Positions 37,128 through 45,953 of a stretch of 64,000 bases of DNA are shown here, piece after piece. Every line of letters begins with the position of its first letter. Positions within the stretch are counted from its first letter, which is position 1. The position numbers were made by a program, and so were the translations under genes. This DNA is from an uncultured Methylophilaceae bacterium (GTDB lineage Bacteria > Pseudomonadota > Gammaproteobacteria > Burkholderiales > Methylophilaceae). The stretch spans positions 30,068-94,067 of the forward strand of contig CAIQBW010000008.1 of the NCBI GenBank assembly GCA_903870165.1, written 5' to 3'. Under the pieces are notes generated by a model. The model was not told the DNA's origin and made no database searches. It saw nothing but the letters and a program-made list of their open reading frames with translations.

Positions 37128-39182
37128 TTATAAATCAATCCAATCGCTTCTATTTTTTCTATCTTTGTAAATATTGCAGGATGTACAAGGAATATCAACA
37201 CGTTCGGGTGTCAGTCCCTTCAACATCAGCCTTGCGTATTTCATTTTTTCTCCATTGATAACCTCAATTAATCCTTCCTTGAATGTATTTTTTCCGAAAT
37301 CTCCCCAGAAATTTCTGCAACACCCTAAGACCTTCCCATCCCAATTAATTTGAGGGGAGTTCCATAATTGATGGCAAATATTAAGCATGGGTTCTTCACC
37401 CTTAGCTTTTTTATATTCGTCACGGGTGAGAAATTCTAATTTTGAATCAAGTTTGATTTGCTCCAGATTGGATTGTATGGTTTGTGAATTCCATGCTGTC
37501 TTAACCTGAAAGTCCATCTTTAATTCATTGGCTAACTTTCTTGCTTCGTTTATTTGATGCTTATTATGATCAAATAATATGAATTGCCATTTTAGCCTGG
37601 GAAGTTGGGAGTTATATTTTCTTTTGATTTCATTTAGTTTTCTAATGTTGCTTAAAACTACGTTAAACTCCCCTCTAATTCTATATTTCTTATAAGTTTC
37701 TTGATCTGCGCCATCAATTGAACACGTTAATGATTGAAGTTTGTATTTAACGATAGCATTCAGCATTTCGTCAGTAATATGGTTGAGATTTGCACCGTTA
37801 TCACAAAATACTTTTATGCCTCTTTCATGGAGATATGCAAGCATTTTTGGTAGTTCTGGATTTAAGAAGACCTCCCCATAATTGGAAATTTCAATTTCTT
37901 TTAACCATGGTGAAGCGCCAATCATGACGGTAAGATTTTTAAATTCAAGTAAATTTTGACCAACTACTTTTAAAGTTTCTTTAGTTGTTGTGGGGCAAGC
38001 AGGACACCTTAATTGGCAGGCAGACGAAAACTCTAAGCGGATCTTTTGTGGTCTTACAATCTCCTGGTCTAGATTCATTGATTCATTATTAGCCGCTACA
38101 TATTGAATTTTTTTTAATCTCACTAGCTTATAGTTTTTTTCGCGGGATATGCAGACAGATATTCTATCTGCTCTTTGAGTATCATCATAATATGATAAAA
38201 ATGCTGGGACTTCTTTAGGGTTGTAACCCATTTCTATTATTCTCAGGATAAGGTCACAGTCAATCAGCCTGGATAAATTTGGATCAAAGCCCCCTGTATG
38301 TTTCAATATAGATCGATGATGTAAAATTATATTAAGATCGATATAATTTTTTTTTCGTAATGCATCAAGATGATGAGGCCTAAATTTATGATGGGCTCCT
38401 AATTCATCAATTCTTATTCTGCCGCAATAGGCAAGTTTTCTTTTCGAGATTACAAGGGAGTGATACATCAGTAACAGAAAGTTTGGATCATACCAATTAT
38501 CTGAGTCTAAATAACAGATGAAGCTTCCTCCTGAAAGCTTTAACCCAAAATTTAAAGAATTAGATCTCCCAGGAATATCGGTTGCTATTAATTTAATTCG
38601 GCTATCTTCGATTGTTGAATTAAGGGTCAGTTTGTTTTTCGTCAACTCTCCCGGCTCTCTGTCAAAAACAATTATTAATTCAAAGTTCTGATAAGTTTGA
38701 CAAAGAACAGAATGTATTGACGCATGCCAGTCATGAATTGGATTTTTGACTGTCATAATAATTGAAATCAAATCCTTTTGTTTTAGATTCAACGCATTGT
38801 TTAAGTTCTCTGCTAAATAGGTTCTATGTGAAATTAAATCAGGCTCTTTAGGAAGAAATTTTTTTTGTTGACCAATCTCAAGGTAATGACGCAGTGCACT
38901 TAAGTTTGTTTTTTTAACCTCGGGATAAATTCTTTCATACCAACTTGGGTCAAAATTGCTATTTGGCCATTTGTTTTCCCAAAGCCCATGATGATAAAAA
39001 TGCGTCATTGGATCCAACCCCAATTTTTTAATATTGGGGTATTTTCTGAGATAGAACGCTTCATCAAAAACTTTGGCTAGCTCTTCAAGCGGGATGTCTG
39101 AAATCATATTTAATCGGTAACTGTCTTTTTTGAAAAAATTTAATTTATTGTTAAATGCTTTTAATCTAGGCCTTTGCTCCAA
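37128..39182 (-). CDS. Family 2 glycosyltransferase fused to a radical SAM/SPASM enzyme
   Basis: A 684-residue two-enzyme fusion. Residues 35-110 contain the FYLxxYPDxx...HYxxxG repeats seen at the front of large glycosyltransferases. Residues 137-330 are a GT-A domain (ISIIMTVKN, then CYLDSDNWYDPNF with the DxD). Residues about 383-684 are a radical SAM domain: Cys389, Cys393 and Cys396 form CxxxCxxC, and a C-terminal SPASM-like region has further Cys pairs (GKVLGCCRNFWG, IPCTSC). The TTG start at 39182 overlaps the cysQ end by 17 nt; ATG 39107 is an alternative. The radical reaction is unknown. Confidence 0.85.
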   Translation of the reverse strand: MEQRPRLKAFNNKLNFFKKDSYRLNMISDIPLEELAKVFDEAFYLRKYPNIKKLGLDPMTHFYHHGLWENKWPNSNFDPSWYERIYPEVKKTNLSALRHYLEIGQQKKFLPKEPDLISHRTYLAENLNNALNLKQKDLISIIMTVKNPIHDWHASIHSVLCQTYQNFELIIVFDREPGELTKNKLTLNSTIEDSRIKLIATDIPGRSNSLNFGLKLSGGSFICYLDSDNWYDPNFLLLMYHSLVISKRKLAYCGRIRIDELGAHHKFRPHHLDALRKKNYIDLNIILHHRSILKHTGGFDPNLSRLIDCDLILRIIEMGYNPKEVPAFLSYYDDTQRADRISVCISREKNYKLVRLKKIQYVAANNESMNLDQEIVRPQKIRLEFSSACQLRCPACPTTTKETLKVVGQNLLEFKNLTVMIGASPWLKEIEISNYGEVFLNPELPKMLAYLHERGIKVFCDNGANLNHITDEMLNAIVKYKLQSLTCSIDGADQETYKKYRIRGEFNVVLSNIRKLNEIKRKYNSQLPRLKWQFILFDHNKHQINEARKLANELKMDFQVKTAWNSQTIQSNLEQIKLDSKLEFLTRDEYKKAKGEEPMLNICHQLWNSPQINWDGKVLGCCRNFWGDFGKNTFKEGLIEVINGEKMKYARLMLKGLTPERVDIPCTSCNIYKDRKNRSDWIDL

Positions 39183-39966
39183 ACAAATCTAACCAATATC
39201 TTCTTTGATCGTGATTGGTTGATATGAAGTGGGGGTTCTCTAAACTCTCTTTATTGTAGGTGAGTTCATCACCACTTATATCTACGATGTTCCCTCCGGC
39301 TTCATTAAGAATAGCGTGTGCGGCGGCTGTGTCCCATTCCATTGTTGGCGCCAATCTAGGGTAGCAATCAACGCGACCTTCTGCGACGAGGCATATTTTA
39401 AGTGAGCTGCCCATGCTAATCACCTGGGGTTGATGGACCTTATCAATTAGTGACTGTGTATCTTTATCGATATGAGAGCGGCTTACCGCAATGATCGGAG
39501 TGCTAGATAGTAACTGTTTGGAATGAATGGGTTTTGTTTGACCTTTTGTTTTTAGAAATGCGCCTTCACCCTTGCTTGCGAAATAACATTGATCAATTGC
39601 CGGAGCTAAAACCACACCAAGGACTGGGTGACCATCCTCGATGAGGGCTATGTTCACCGTAAACTCGCCATTCTTGTTTATGAATTCTTTGGTGCCATCT
39701 AGAGGGTCTACTAACCAGTAATGCTGCCAGTTTTGACGCTCTTTAAAGGGGATGATGACTGACTCTTCTGAAAGCACAGGCAATAGTGGTGTGAGTTGTT
39801 TGAGACTATCTTCAATAATCTTACTTGAGGTTGTGTCTGCTAAAGTGAGTGGAGATTGATCCGATTTATGCTTAATCTCAGCATGCTTCATTTGATAAAT
39901 TTCCATGGTTGCATGACCTGCAGTTTGTGCTATCGCAATGACTTGAGCGGTTAAATCTTTAAACAT
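39166..39966 (-). CDS. cysQ: 3'(2'),5'-bisphosphate nucleotidase CysQ
   Basis: Hydrolyses 3'-phosphoadenosine 5'-phosphate (PAP), the product of PAPS-dependent sulfotransferases. The 266 residues carry the lithium-sensitive phosphatase motifs: metal-binding DPLDGTKEF near residue 86 and EWDTAAAHAIL near residue 210, plus LSEESV. It is placed in a capsule locus with sulfotransferase genes and cysC, suggesting a dedicated role in clearing PAP. It overlaps the GT2-radical SAM gene downstream. Confidence 0.93.
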   Translation of the reverse strand: MFKDLTAQVIAIAQTAGHATMEIYQMKHAEIKHKSDQSPLTLADTTSSKIIEDSLKQLTPLLPVLSEESVIIPFKERQNWQHYWLVDPLDGTKEFINKNGEFTVNIALIEDGHPVLGVVLAPAIDQCYFASKGEGAFLKTKGQTKPIHSKQLLSSTPIIAVSRSHIDKDTQSLIDKVHQPQVISMGSSLKICLVAEGRVDCYPRLAPTMEWDTAAAHAILNEAGGNIVDISGDELTYNKESLENPHFISTNHDQRRYWLDLFGAKA

Positions 39967-40117
39967 GAGTAACCTTGATTAATTATGTGTGAACTAGGTA
40001 AATTGCACTTTCGAAATATAGTCAAGTTTACTCGTTATTTTATAAATAGATAATCACGATAAACTAAAATCAAAACTATATAATGTTGGATTGAAATGGT
40101 TGTTAAATTAAAAATAA

Positions 40118-40167
40118 AAACAGCTAAATTGGTATAATAATAAACAGCTACATTGGTATAATAATAA
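40118..40167 (+). repeat. Tandem 24-nt direct repeat with TATAAT boxes upstream of the KpsS-like gene
   Basis: Two tandem copies with period 24 (CAGCTAAATTGGTATAATAA and CAGCTACATTGGTATAATAA plus flanks) differ by one base and end 4 nt before the ATG. Each holds TATAAT (40133-40138, 40157-40162). The second box would place transcription start at about the ATG, giving a leaderless message. No -35 box or ribosome binding site is obvious. Confidence 0.8.
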
Positions 40168-40170
40168 CTA

Positions 40171-41397
40171 ATGATTAGAAACTTAGATAAAATTTCTGGA
40201 AAAAATATTCTTTTATTGCAGGGACCTATGGGCCCCTTTTTTAAAAGGCTTTCTATCGACCTCACTCTAAGTGGAGCTTTAGTTCACAAGATTAATTTTA
40301 ATGGCGGTGACTTGCTTTTTTATCCTAGCAAATCCGTCAATTTTTATGGTCCTATTGATGAATGGCCAAGCTTCTTATTAGATTTCCTAAATAAATTTCA
40401 CATTGATAAGATTGTTTTATTTGGGGATTGTCGAGCTTATCATCAAGATGCAATTGCTGTCGCCAAAATCAACAAAATTGACGTTTTTGTTTTTGAAGAG
40501 GGTTACTATCGACCAGATTATATTACTCTTGAAAAGGATGGCGTAAGTAATCATTCTAGGCTTTCGCGCAATCCTAATGACTACAATGATGAGAAATTTG
40601 TCCCAGATCATAAAGATCATCAATCAGTTGGGGGATTCTTTTGGAACGTTGCATTCTTTGCTTTTTTTTATTACCTATTTAGTGCCATCTTCTGGCCTAT
40701 TTTCAACAATTATCGTCATCACCGTAATTTAAAACCAAATGAGCTGATTTATTGGTTGATTAGTTCCTACAGAAAAGTCTATTTTAGTTGGGTGGAAAGA
40801 GATTTTATTCGTTCAATTGTTGAGCCAAACGCGCATAATATTTTTATAGTACCGCTTCAAGTCAACGTCGATAGTCAAATTTTATTCCATTCTAATTATG
40901 CTTCGACTAAAGATTTTATTAAGCAAACAATTATTTCTTTTAAGCAGTCAGCACCCAAGGATACGATATTGGTTTTTAAGCATCACCCATTAGATCGTGG
41001 TTATCATAATTACACTCGTTATATCAAAGCCCTCATTAGTGATTATCAACTTAGTAATAGAGTGTTTTACGTGTTTGAGCAAAAATTGCCAATTTTATTC
41101 AAGTATGCAAGAGGTGTCGTGATTATCAATAGCACTTCAGGATTAGCTGCAATCGAAAAAGGAATTCCTACCAAGGTTTGTGGTAAAGCTGTTTATTCAT
41201 TGAACGGATTGTGCTTTAGGGGCAGCATGAGTGCTTTTTGGAAGAAGGCGAAATTATTTAAGGTGGATATGTCTCTTTATGCGCGATATAAAAATCACTT
41301 AATGTATTGCACGCAGATCAATGGTAATTTCTACAAAAGGCTAGTTTCATCAAAGTTTAAGTCTGGTCTGATGCTTTATGATAAATCCTCAGATTAA
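40171..41397 (+). CDS. kpsS: KpsS-like capsule Kdo transferase
   Basis: A 408-residue member of the capsule-synthesis (Kdo transferase) family. It shows LLLQGPMGPFFKRL near the N-terminus, VFEEGYYRPDYITLE near residue 110, and a C-terminal half with KHHPLDRGYHNY and NSTSGLAAIEKG. KpsS adds the first Kdo to lysophosphatidylglycerol, starting the poly-Kdo linker of group 2 capsules. The single-domain KpsC-like gene at the other end of the locus is its expected partner. No ribosome binding site is seen before ATG 40171. It overlaps the next gene by 20 nt. Confidence 0.85.
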   Translation: MIRNLDKISGKNILLLQGPMGPFFKRLSIDLTLSGALVHKINFNGGDLLFYPSKSVNFYGPIDEWPSFLLDFLNKFHIDKIVLFGDCRAYHQDAIAVAKINKIDVFVFEEGYYRPDYITLEKDGVSNHSRLSRNPNDYNDEKFVPDHKDHQSVGGFFWNVAFFAFFYYLFSAIFWPIFNNYRHHRNLKPNELIYWLISSYRKVYFSWVERDFIRSIVEPNAHNIFIVPLQVNVDSQILFHSNYASTKDFIKQTIISFKQSAPKDTILVFKHHPLDRGYHNYTRYIKALISDYQLSNRVFYVFEQKLPILFKYARGVVIINSTSGLAAIEKGIPTKVCGKAVYSLNGLCFRGSMSAFWKKAKLFKVDMSLYARYKNHLMYCTQINGNFYKRLVSSKFKSGLMLYDKSSD

Positions 41398-44300
41398 TTC
41401 GATTGGAGATTTTCGGCGATTAGCCCAAGTTCAGCAAACACAGAAGCATTGGTTAGAAGCATCAGAGCTATGGAAGTCTCTTTTTGAGCGATTTCCTGAG
41501 TCGTTGGCTTTTCACGACTATGCCAACTTAGCGAATTGTTATCTCCAGCTATCTCGTTATGAAGAGTCAGCGCAATATTATCAATTACTTGATGATCTTT
41601 ATCCTGATAACTTGCTTGGATTAAGAGGATTAGCCCAGGTTCAGCAAACACAGAAGCATTGGTTAGAAGCATCAGAGCTATGGAAGTCTCTTTTTGAGCG
41701 ATTTCCTGAGTCGTTGGCTTTTCACGACTATGCCAACTTAGCGAATTGTTATCTCCAGCTATCTCGATTTGAAAAATCCACAGCTTTTTTTCAAAGAAAA
41801 TCTACCATAAATGATGCTTTAAAAGTATTGAAGAAAGGGCTTTTCATATCTGAAAACTCTAGTGCGATGATGTCTCAATTGTTTCAAATATACAGTCAGT
41901 TTGAGTCACGCAAGTTAGCTATTTTAGAGGTGGAGAATTTAATTTCATCTGACGAAGCCTTTCAAAATGAATTCTTTTATCAGTTGAAATTTAGATTATT
42001 ATTGACACAAGGTAATTTTGATTTGTGTAAGCAATATCTTGATCAATTAAGGCGATCTGGTATTGACGGTTATAAATTAATTAGTTTTGAGATTGATCTA
42101 TTGATCTCATCTGGTAATTTTTTTGACGCAGAAAAATACTTATTAAATTTTAGGACTTGTAACCAGATAACAAACCACCTTGGTTCTGAGAAGATAGCAT
42201 TAATTTTCTTTTCTCTAAATAAAACTTATCATGAATGTGAATTATTATTAGCAAATTTTTTCGATAAGGAAGTTATAGAGAATGAATTAAAAAGTTTGTA
42301 TGGAAGAAAAAAAATATCTGATTCGCAAAACCTTACCGAAGATTTTAAAAGAGTTGATGAGCTTAGATCAACTAATCCCCAAGTAATTATTAAACAAAAG
42401 CTTAAACGTTTTCTAAAAAATAGAAGTTATTATAATTTTGAGAATTTTTTTGAATATTCTTTAGGTAGCTTATCAGAAAAAAAAATCTCCAAGGCCAGGA
42501 TTGTTTTAGACAAAAGATTTCCTAGGTCTTCAATAAGAGCAAAACTCAACAACTATTTTTCAAAAAAAAATATAGATGCAACCTGTAAGCCTTACAACGA
42601 AATTTATAGTTGGCGTCAAGCCTATCCAGTAAATGATTACTCTATAGCAAGTCAGTTAAAGAATTTTGAAAAAGTTAATTTATTGCTTGTAACTGTGTTT
42701 AGAGACGAGGAAGAGATGCTTCCTCATTTTATAAAACATTATTCAAGTATTGGCGTTGAAAATTTCTTATTTATTGACAATGGGTCTATAGATAATTCTG
42801 TATCTAAGATAAATCAATTTAGTCAACTTAATATCACCTTGGTTAAGGCTCCTTTTGATTTCTCTTTTAATCGTCATGGGATGAGTTGGGTTAATGAAAT
42901 TTTAGAGCATCGGCTTTCAAATTGGACTTTATTTGTTGATACTGATGAATTTCTTTTCTATCCAGGATGCCAAGATTGCAAGATTGAGGAACTTATTCAT
43001 CATATGGAACTAACAGGCTCAGGAGCATTTAAAGCTTTTATGTTGGATTTGTATGATAAGAATTATTTAGAAGGTCTTTATCCATCAAGCCAACTTGAGG
43101 ATCATGATTATTTTTATGCTAACTATTCATTAAAAAAAATGATAGATGCCCCTTATGAAAATATTTCTGGGGGAGCGAGATTTTCTCATTGGGCTCATGG
43201 TGGAGTTCTTGAAAAAACACCTTTAATAAATTCTAAGCTAGGTATCAGATATATTGATAATCATCGAACAACACCAGTTAATCACTGTTTAACTACAGGA
43301 GTTCTTGCACATTATAAAATTTTCAGAGACCGAGATTATTTGCAATTAACTGAAAATGAGTTGATACAAAATAGTCGAATTTCAGATCGTGGATTAGCAT
43401 GTGTTGCTAGGCATTTAAATTTTATAAATGATCGAAAAAAGCTGATTTTATCTCCTTTTCATCTTAAGTTTAGTTTACAAACATTGGAGAAATTAGATCT
43501 GATTAATGTTGATAAATTGTGGTCTGAGAAAGTTTTAGGTAGCCAGATTCCGTTTAAAGATAATTTTCAATTCCCCCATTCACTTGTTAGTTGCCCAAGT
43601 AAATTGCATGATGGATTATTGGCAATGAATTTGAGTGAAATACTTATTTATGCATATGAGTCTATTAAGGAAACTAATTCGTTATTTCAATTTTTGAAGT
43701 TTCAGTTTTCTAGAATCTCTGATAAAAGAATAAGAAAATGTATTACTGATGTTTTAAAAATAGCAACTGGTAAAACTACCTCAAAATCTAAAAGTAGCAT
43801 TCTAAGTAATGAAATTTTTATCGAGCCCGATCTGTTTATAGAATTTTTTAAATATTTGGAAAATGATAAATTCGAAAGATTAATAGAAGTTCTGGACTTC
43901 TTATATGCATTTCCAAATCGTACAGATCAAACAAATCAATTTTTAGCCGAAAAGTATTTTCTTTACGGTAGAGAATCTAAAACTAGAGAAATTTTAAAAA
44001 AGATAGACTTAATTAATAGTAAAAATATCCACTTATTAAGATCTTTTATGCACAGTGATCAATGGGATTTGGTATTAAGATCAATAGACATGCTTTTTGA
44101 TGACCCAGACTATTGTCCAAATATAAGTATGTTAGGTTGTCTAAACTTAATTCCTTCTCAAGACCAGAGAGAGAAAAGGCTCAATATTTTTTTTGAGAAA
44201 CTACAAGAAAAATTAATTTTTTTAAACCCGGAAGTCGTTTCTTGTTATCTTGCAGTTATTTTTATCAGGAAAGATTTTAATCAACTGCCGGCACTATTTA

Positions 44301-44947
44301 ATATTTACGGTAAATTTTTAGATGAAATATCATATCAGTTCTATAGCCGATGGTTGAAAATTTATAGAAATGAAATTCAAACTTTCAACAGGTTTACCTG
44401 CATTAGTCTATCTAAGATGGGAACGACTAGTTTGAATGTTTTTATGAATAGAGCTGGTCTATTCTCGGCACATTTCATAAATCCAGTCACTCAATCTCTT
44501 CTTGATCCTGATGACATTAAGGTATTTGATTTTGTTTGTGACACCACTGCAGTTTTCTTTACTAGAAAGAATTTGGTTGAATACCAAAAAATTATTTTTA
44601 TAAATAGAGTTTATGAGGATTGGGAAAAGTCTTTTTTACATCACTTTTCTTTAGAGCTTTCTTGCTTAAAGTGCTTTGATGAACAAAAGAGAGTTTTTTA
44701 CTCTTCAGTGGACGCTTTAGAAAAATCAAAATGGTACGAGGTTCATCATGAGTTATATTTTAGATTCGCTACCTTAAGAGATGCTTACAATTATCAGCAA
44801 AAATGGGCTCTAAGACTAAGTGAAACTTTAGGTCCAGATTTGTTATTAATTGATTTATATTCAAAAGATGTGGATCTTCAGTTATCAAATTTTGTTGGGA
44901 TACAAAATAAGCTTAATTTTCCAAAAGGTAATATAACAAATTATTAA
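41378..44947 (+). CDS. Large three-part protein: TPR repeats, family 2 glycosyltransferase domain, sulfotransferase-like domain
   Basis: A 1189-residue cytoplasmic protein. Residues about 10-140 are TPR-like and contain two nearly identical 46-residue copies. A helical region follows. Residues 435-690 look like a Glyco_tranf_2_4 domain: LLVTVFRDEEEMLPHF, FLFIDNGSIDNS, FVDTDEFLFYPG (DxD) and an HxxxxR-rich core. Residues about 1003-1185 resemble Sulfotransfer_4: a 5'-phosphosulfate loop SLSKMGTTSL, DFVCDTTAVFF, KIIFINRVYEDWEKS and a closing NFPKGN. AT-rich. It probably glycosylates and/or sulfates the capsule; order of domains is unusual. Confidence 0.8.
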   Translation: MINPQINSIGDFRRLAQVQQTQKHWLEASELWKSLFERFPESLAFHDYANLANCYLQLSRYEESAQYYQLLDDLYPDNLLGLRGLAQVQQTQKHWLEASELWKSLFERFPESLAFHDYANLANCYLQLSRFEKSTAFFQRKSTINDALKVLKKGLFISENSSAMMSQLFQIYSQFESRKLAILEVENLISSDEAFQNEFFYQLKFRLLLTQGNFDLCKQYLDQLRRSGIDGYKLISFEIDLLISSGNFFDAEKYLLNFRTCNQITNHLGSEKIALIFFSLNKTYHECELLLANFFDKEVIENELKSLYGRKKISDSQNLTEDFKRVDELRSTNPQVIIKQKLKRFLKNRSYYNFENFFEYSLGSLSEKKISKARIVLDKRFPRSSIRAKLNNYFSKKNIDATCKPYNEIYSWRQAYPVNDYSIASQLKNFEKVNLLLVTVFRDEEEMLPHFIKHYSSIGVENFLFIDNGSIDNSVSKINQFSQLNITLVKAPFDFSFNRHGMSWVNEILEHRLSNWTLFVDTDEFLFYPGCQDCKIEELIHHMELTGSGAFKAFMLDLYDKNYLEGLYPSSQLEDHDYFYANYSLKKMIDAPYENISGGARFSHWAHGGVLEKTPLINSKLGIRYIDNHRTTPVNHCLTTGVLAHYKIFRDRDYLQLTENELIQNSRISDRGLACVARHLNFINDRKKLILSPFHLKFSLQTLEKLDLINVDKLWSEKVLGSQIPFKDNFQFPHSLVSCPSKLHDGLLAMNLSEILIYAYESIKETNSLFQFLKFQFSRISDKRIRKCITDVLKIATGKTTSKSKSSILSNEIFIEPDLFIEFFKYLENDKFERLIEVLDFLYAFPNRTDQTNQFLAEKYFLYGRESKTREILKKIDLINSKNIHLLRSFMHSDQWDLVLRSIDMLFDDPDYCPNISMLGCLNLIPSQDQREKRLNIFFEKLQEKLIFLNPEVVSCYLAVIFIRKDFNQLPALFNIYGKFLDEISYQFYSRWLKIYRNEIQTFNRFTCISLSKMGTTSLNVFMNRAGLFSAHFINPVTQSLLDPDDIKVFDFVCDTTAVFFTRKNLVEYQKIIFINRVYEDWEKSFLHHFSLELSCLKCFDEQKRVFYSSVDALEKSKWYEVHHELYFRFATLRDAYNYQQKWALRLSETLGPDLLLIDLYSKDVDLQLSNFVGIQNKLNFPKGNITNY
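41418..41766 (+). repeat. 139-nt direct repeat inside the TPR-glycosyltransferase gene
   Basis: Copies at 41418-41556 and 41628-41766 (period 210 nt, i.e. 70 codons) differ at a single base (A at 41428, G at 41638). The frame is preserved, so the repeat adds one TPR unit. Flanks are only loosely similar. This points to a recent duplication or ongoing exchange. Confidence 0.97.
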
Positions 44948-44986
44948 TTCTAATCTTGTAATAGATTTTACCAATTGAATTTATAA

Positions 44987-45940
44987 TTAAAATTTAATAG
45001 CTCCGTAGCTTTCTCTTGATAATCTATTGATATCAAGAATTGTATCCTTTGCACTACTTAGCATTAATTTTCTTTTCTCAGGCTTGTTTGCTAAATCCAA
45101 AATATTATCAACCCAAATTTCGGGTAATGTGGCTAATACGAGGCCATTTTTTTCATGGGTTATAACCTTTTCGTATTCACTTCCTTTGGAGTAAATTCCG
45201 ACAGCATTGGAGCGAGTGAAGTCAAAAAATTTAATATAAGACCGACTTTTATTGAACGGATTATTTAGTAATGGTGCCAAACCAATATCAGCCATGCAGG
45301 AGGAGGTGAATCTTAAGTATGCTGGCCATTTCATAGGGTGAATAGTGGTGACCCTTGGTAACCCTTTAAATGCTTTAAAAGTATCTTTTTCTCCCACAAT
45401 GTCAAAGGTAATGCATTCGTCTTTTTTGAGTACCTCTTCTATGATTGGCCTTAACCATTGAACTTCTGATTTGTGTGTTAATGAGCCATGATAAAAAACT
45501 CTGCAAGATTCAACAGATGGAATTGATGAAGGCGAAATTAATCTGGGGTTCCATGTGCCGTATTTCTGGAAGAGGTAAGGTGTTGAAACCCATAGTTGGG
45601 CATTGTTTTTTTTAAGCCATGAAGATTTTGTAGCAGCCAGTCTAAAAAGTTTGAGGCGGTAATGCCATGGCATTGATTCGGTCGCATTAAAATCTAAGAC
45701 ATCATCATCCATAAAAAAAATTATTTGTTTAATTTTATCTTTTGTGGCGTCTACAAGCTTTGCCCAATCATAGGGAATGTATCTTACAAAAATGATAATT
45801 GCTTTATTAAGTGCTTCTTGATCTGGTAGATCTTTAAAGCCACACTTAATTATATTGTGTTTGCTATGACCTATTGCTGGGAGCACATAGTAGTCAGAGC
45901 TCGGATTGGGTTGCTCTTCTATGACATATATTTTATTCAT
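44987..45940 (-). CDS. Family 1/4-type glycosyltransferase
   Basis: A 317-residue GT-B protein. It shows VFYHGSLTHKSEV (start of the C-terminal Rossmann half), FDIVGEKDTF, ADIGLAPLLNNPFNKSRSYIKFFDF and a closing VGIYSKGSEYEKVITHEKNGLVL, the pattern of the donor-binding region. The N-terminal half is unusual, with IIFFMDDDVLDF. It is encoded 13 nt after the 705-residue glycosyltransferase on the same strand. Sugar and linkage cannot be predicted. Confidence 0.8.
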   Translation of the reverse strand: MNKIYVIEEQPNPSSDYYVLPAIGHSKHNIIKCGFKDLPDQEALNKAIIIFVRYIPYDWAKLVDATKDKIKQIIFFMDDDVLDFNATESMPWHYRLKLFRLAATKSSWLKKNNAQLWVSTPYLFQKYGTWNPRLISPSSIPSVESCRVFYHGSLTHKSEVQWLRPIIEEVLKKDECITFDIVGEKDTFKAFKGLPRVTTIHPMKWPAYLRFTSSCMADIGLAPLLNNPFNKSRSYIKFFDFTRSNAVGIYSKGSEYEKVITHEKNGLVLATLPEIWVDNILDLANKPEKRKLMLSSAKDTILDINRLSRESYGAIKF

Positions 45941-45953
45941 ACTTATGCTTTAC

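Noticed and set aside
40035..40265. Minus-strand frame across the 24-nt promoter repeat
   Set aside because: It overlaps the KpsS-like start and its sequence is made of repeated YYTN-type units generated by the tandem repeat.
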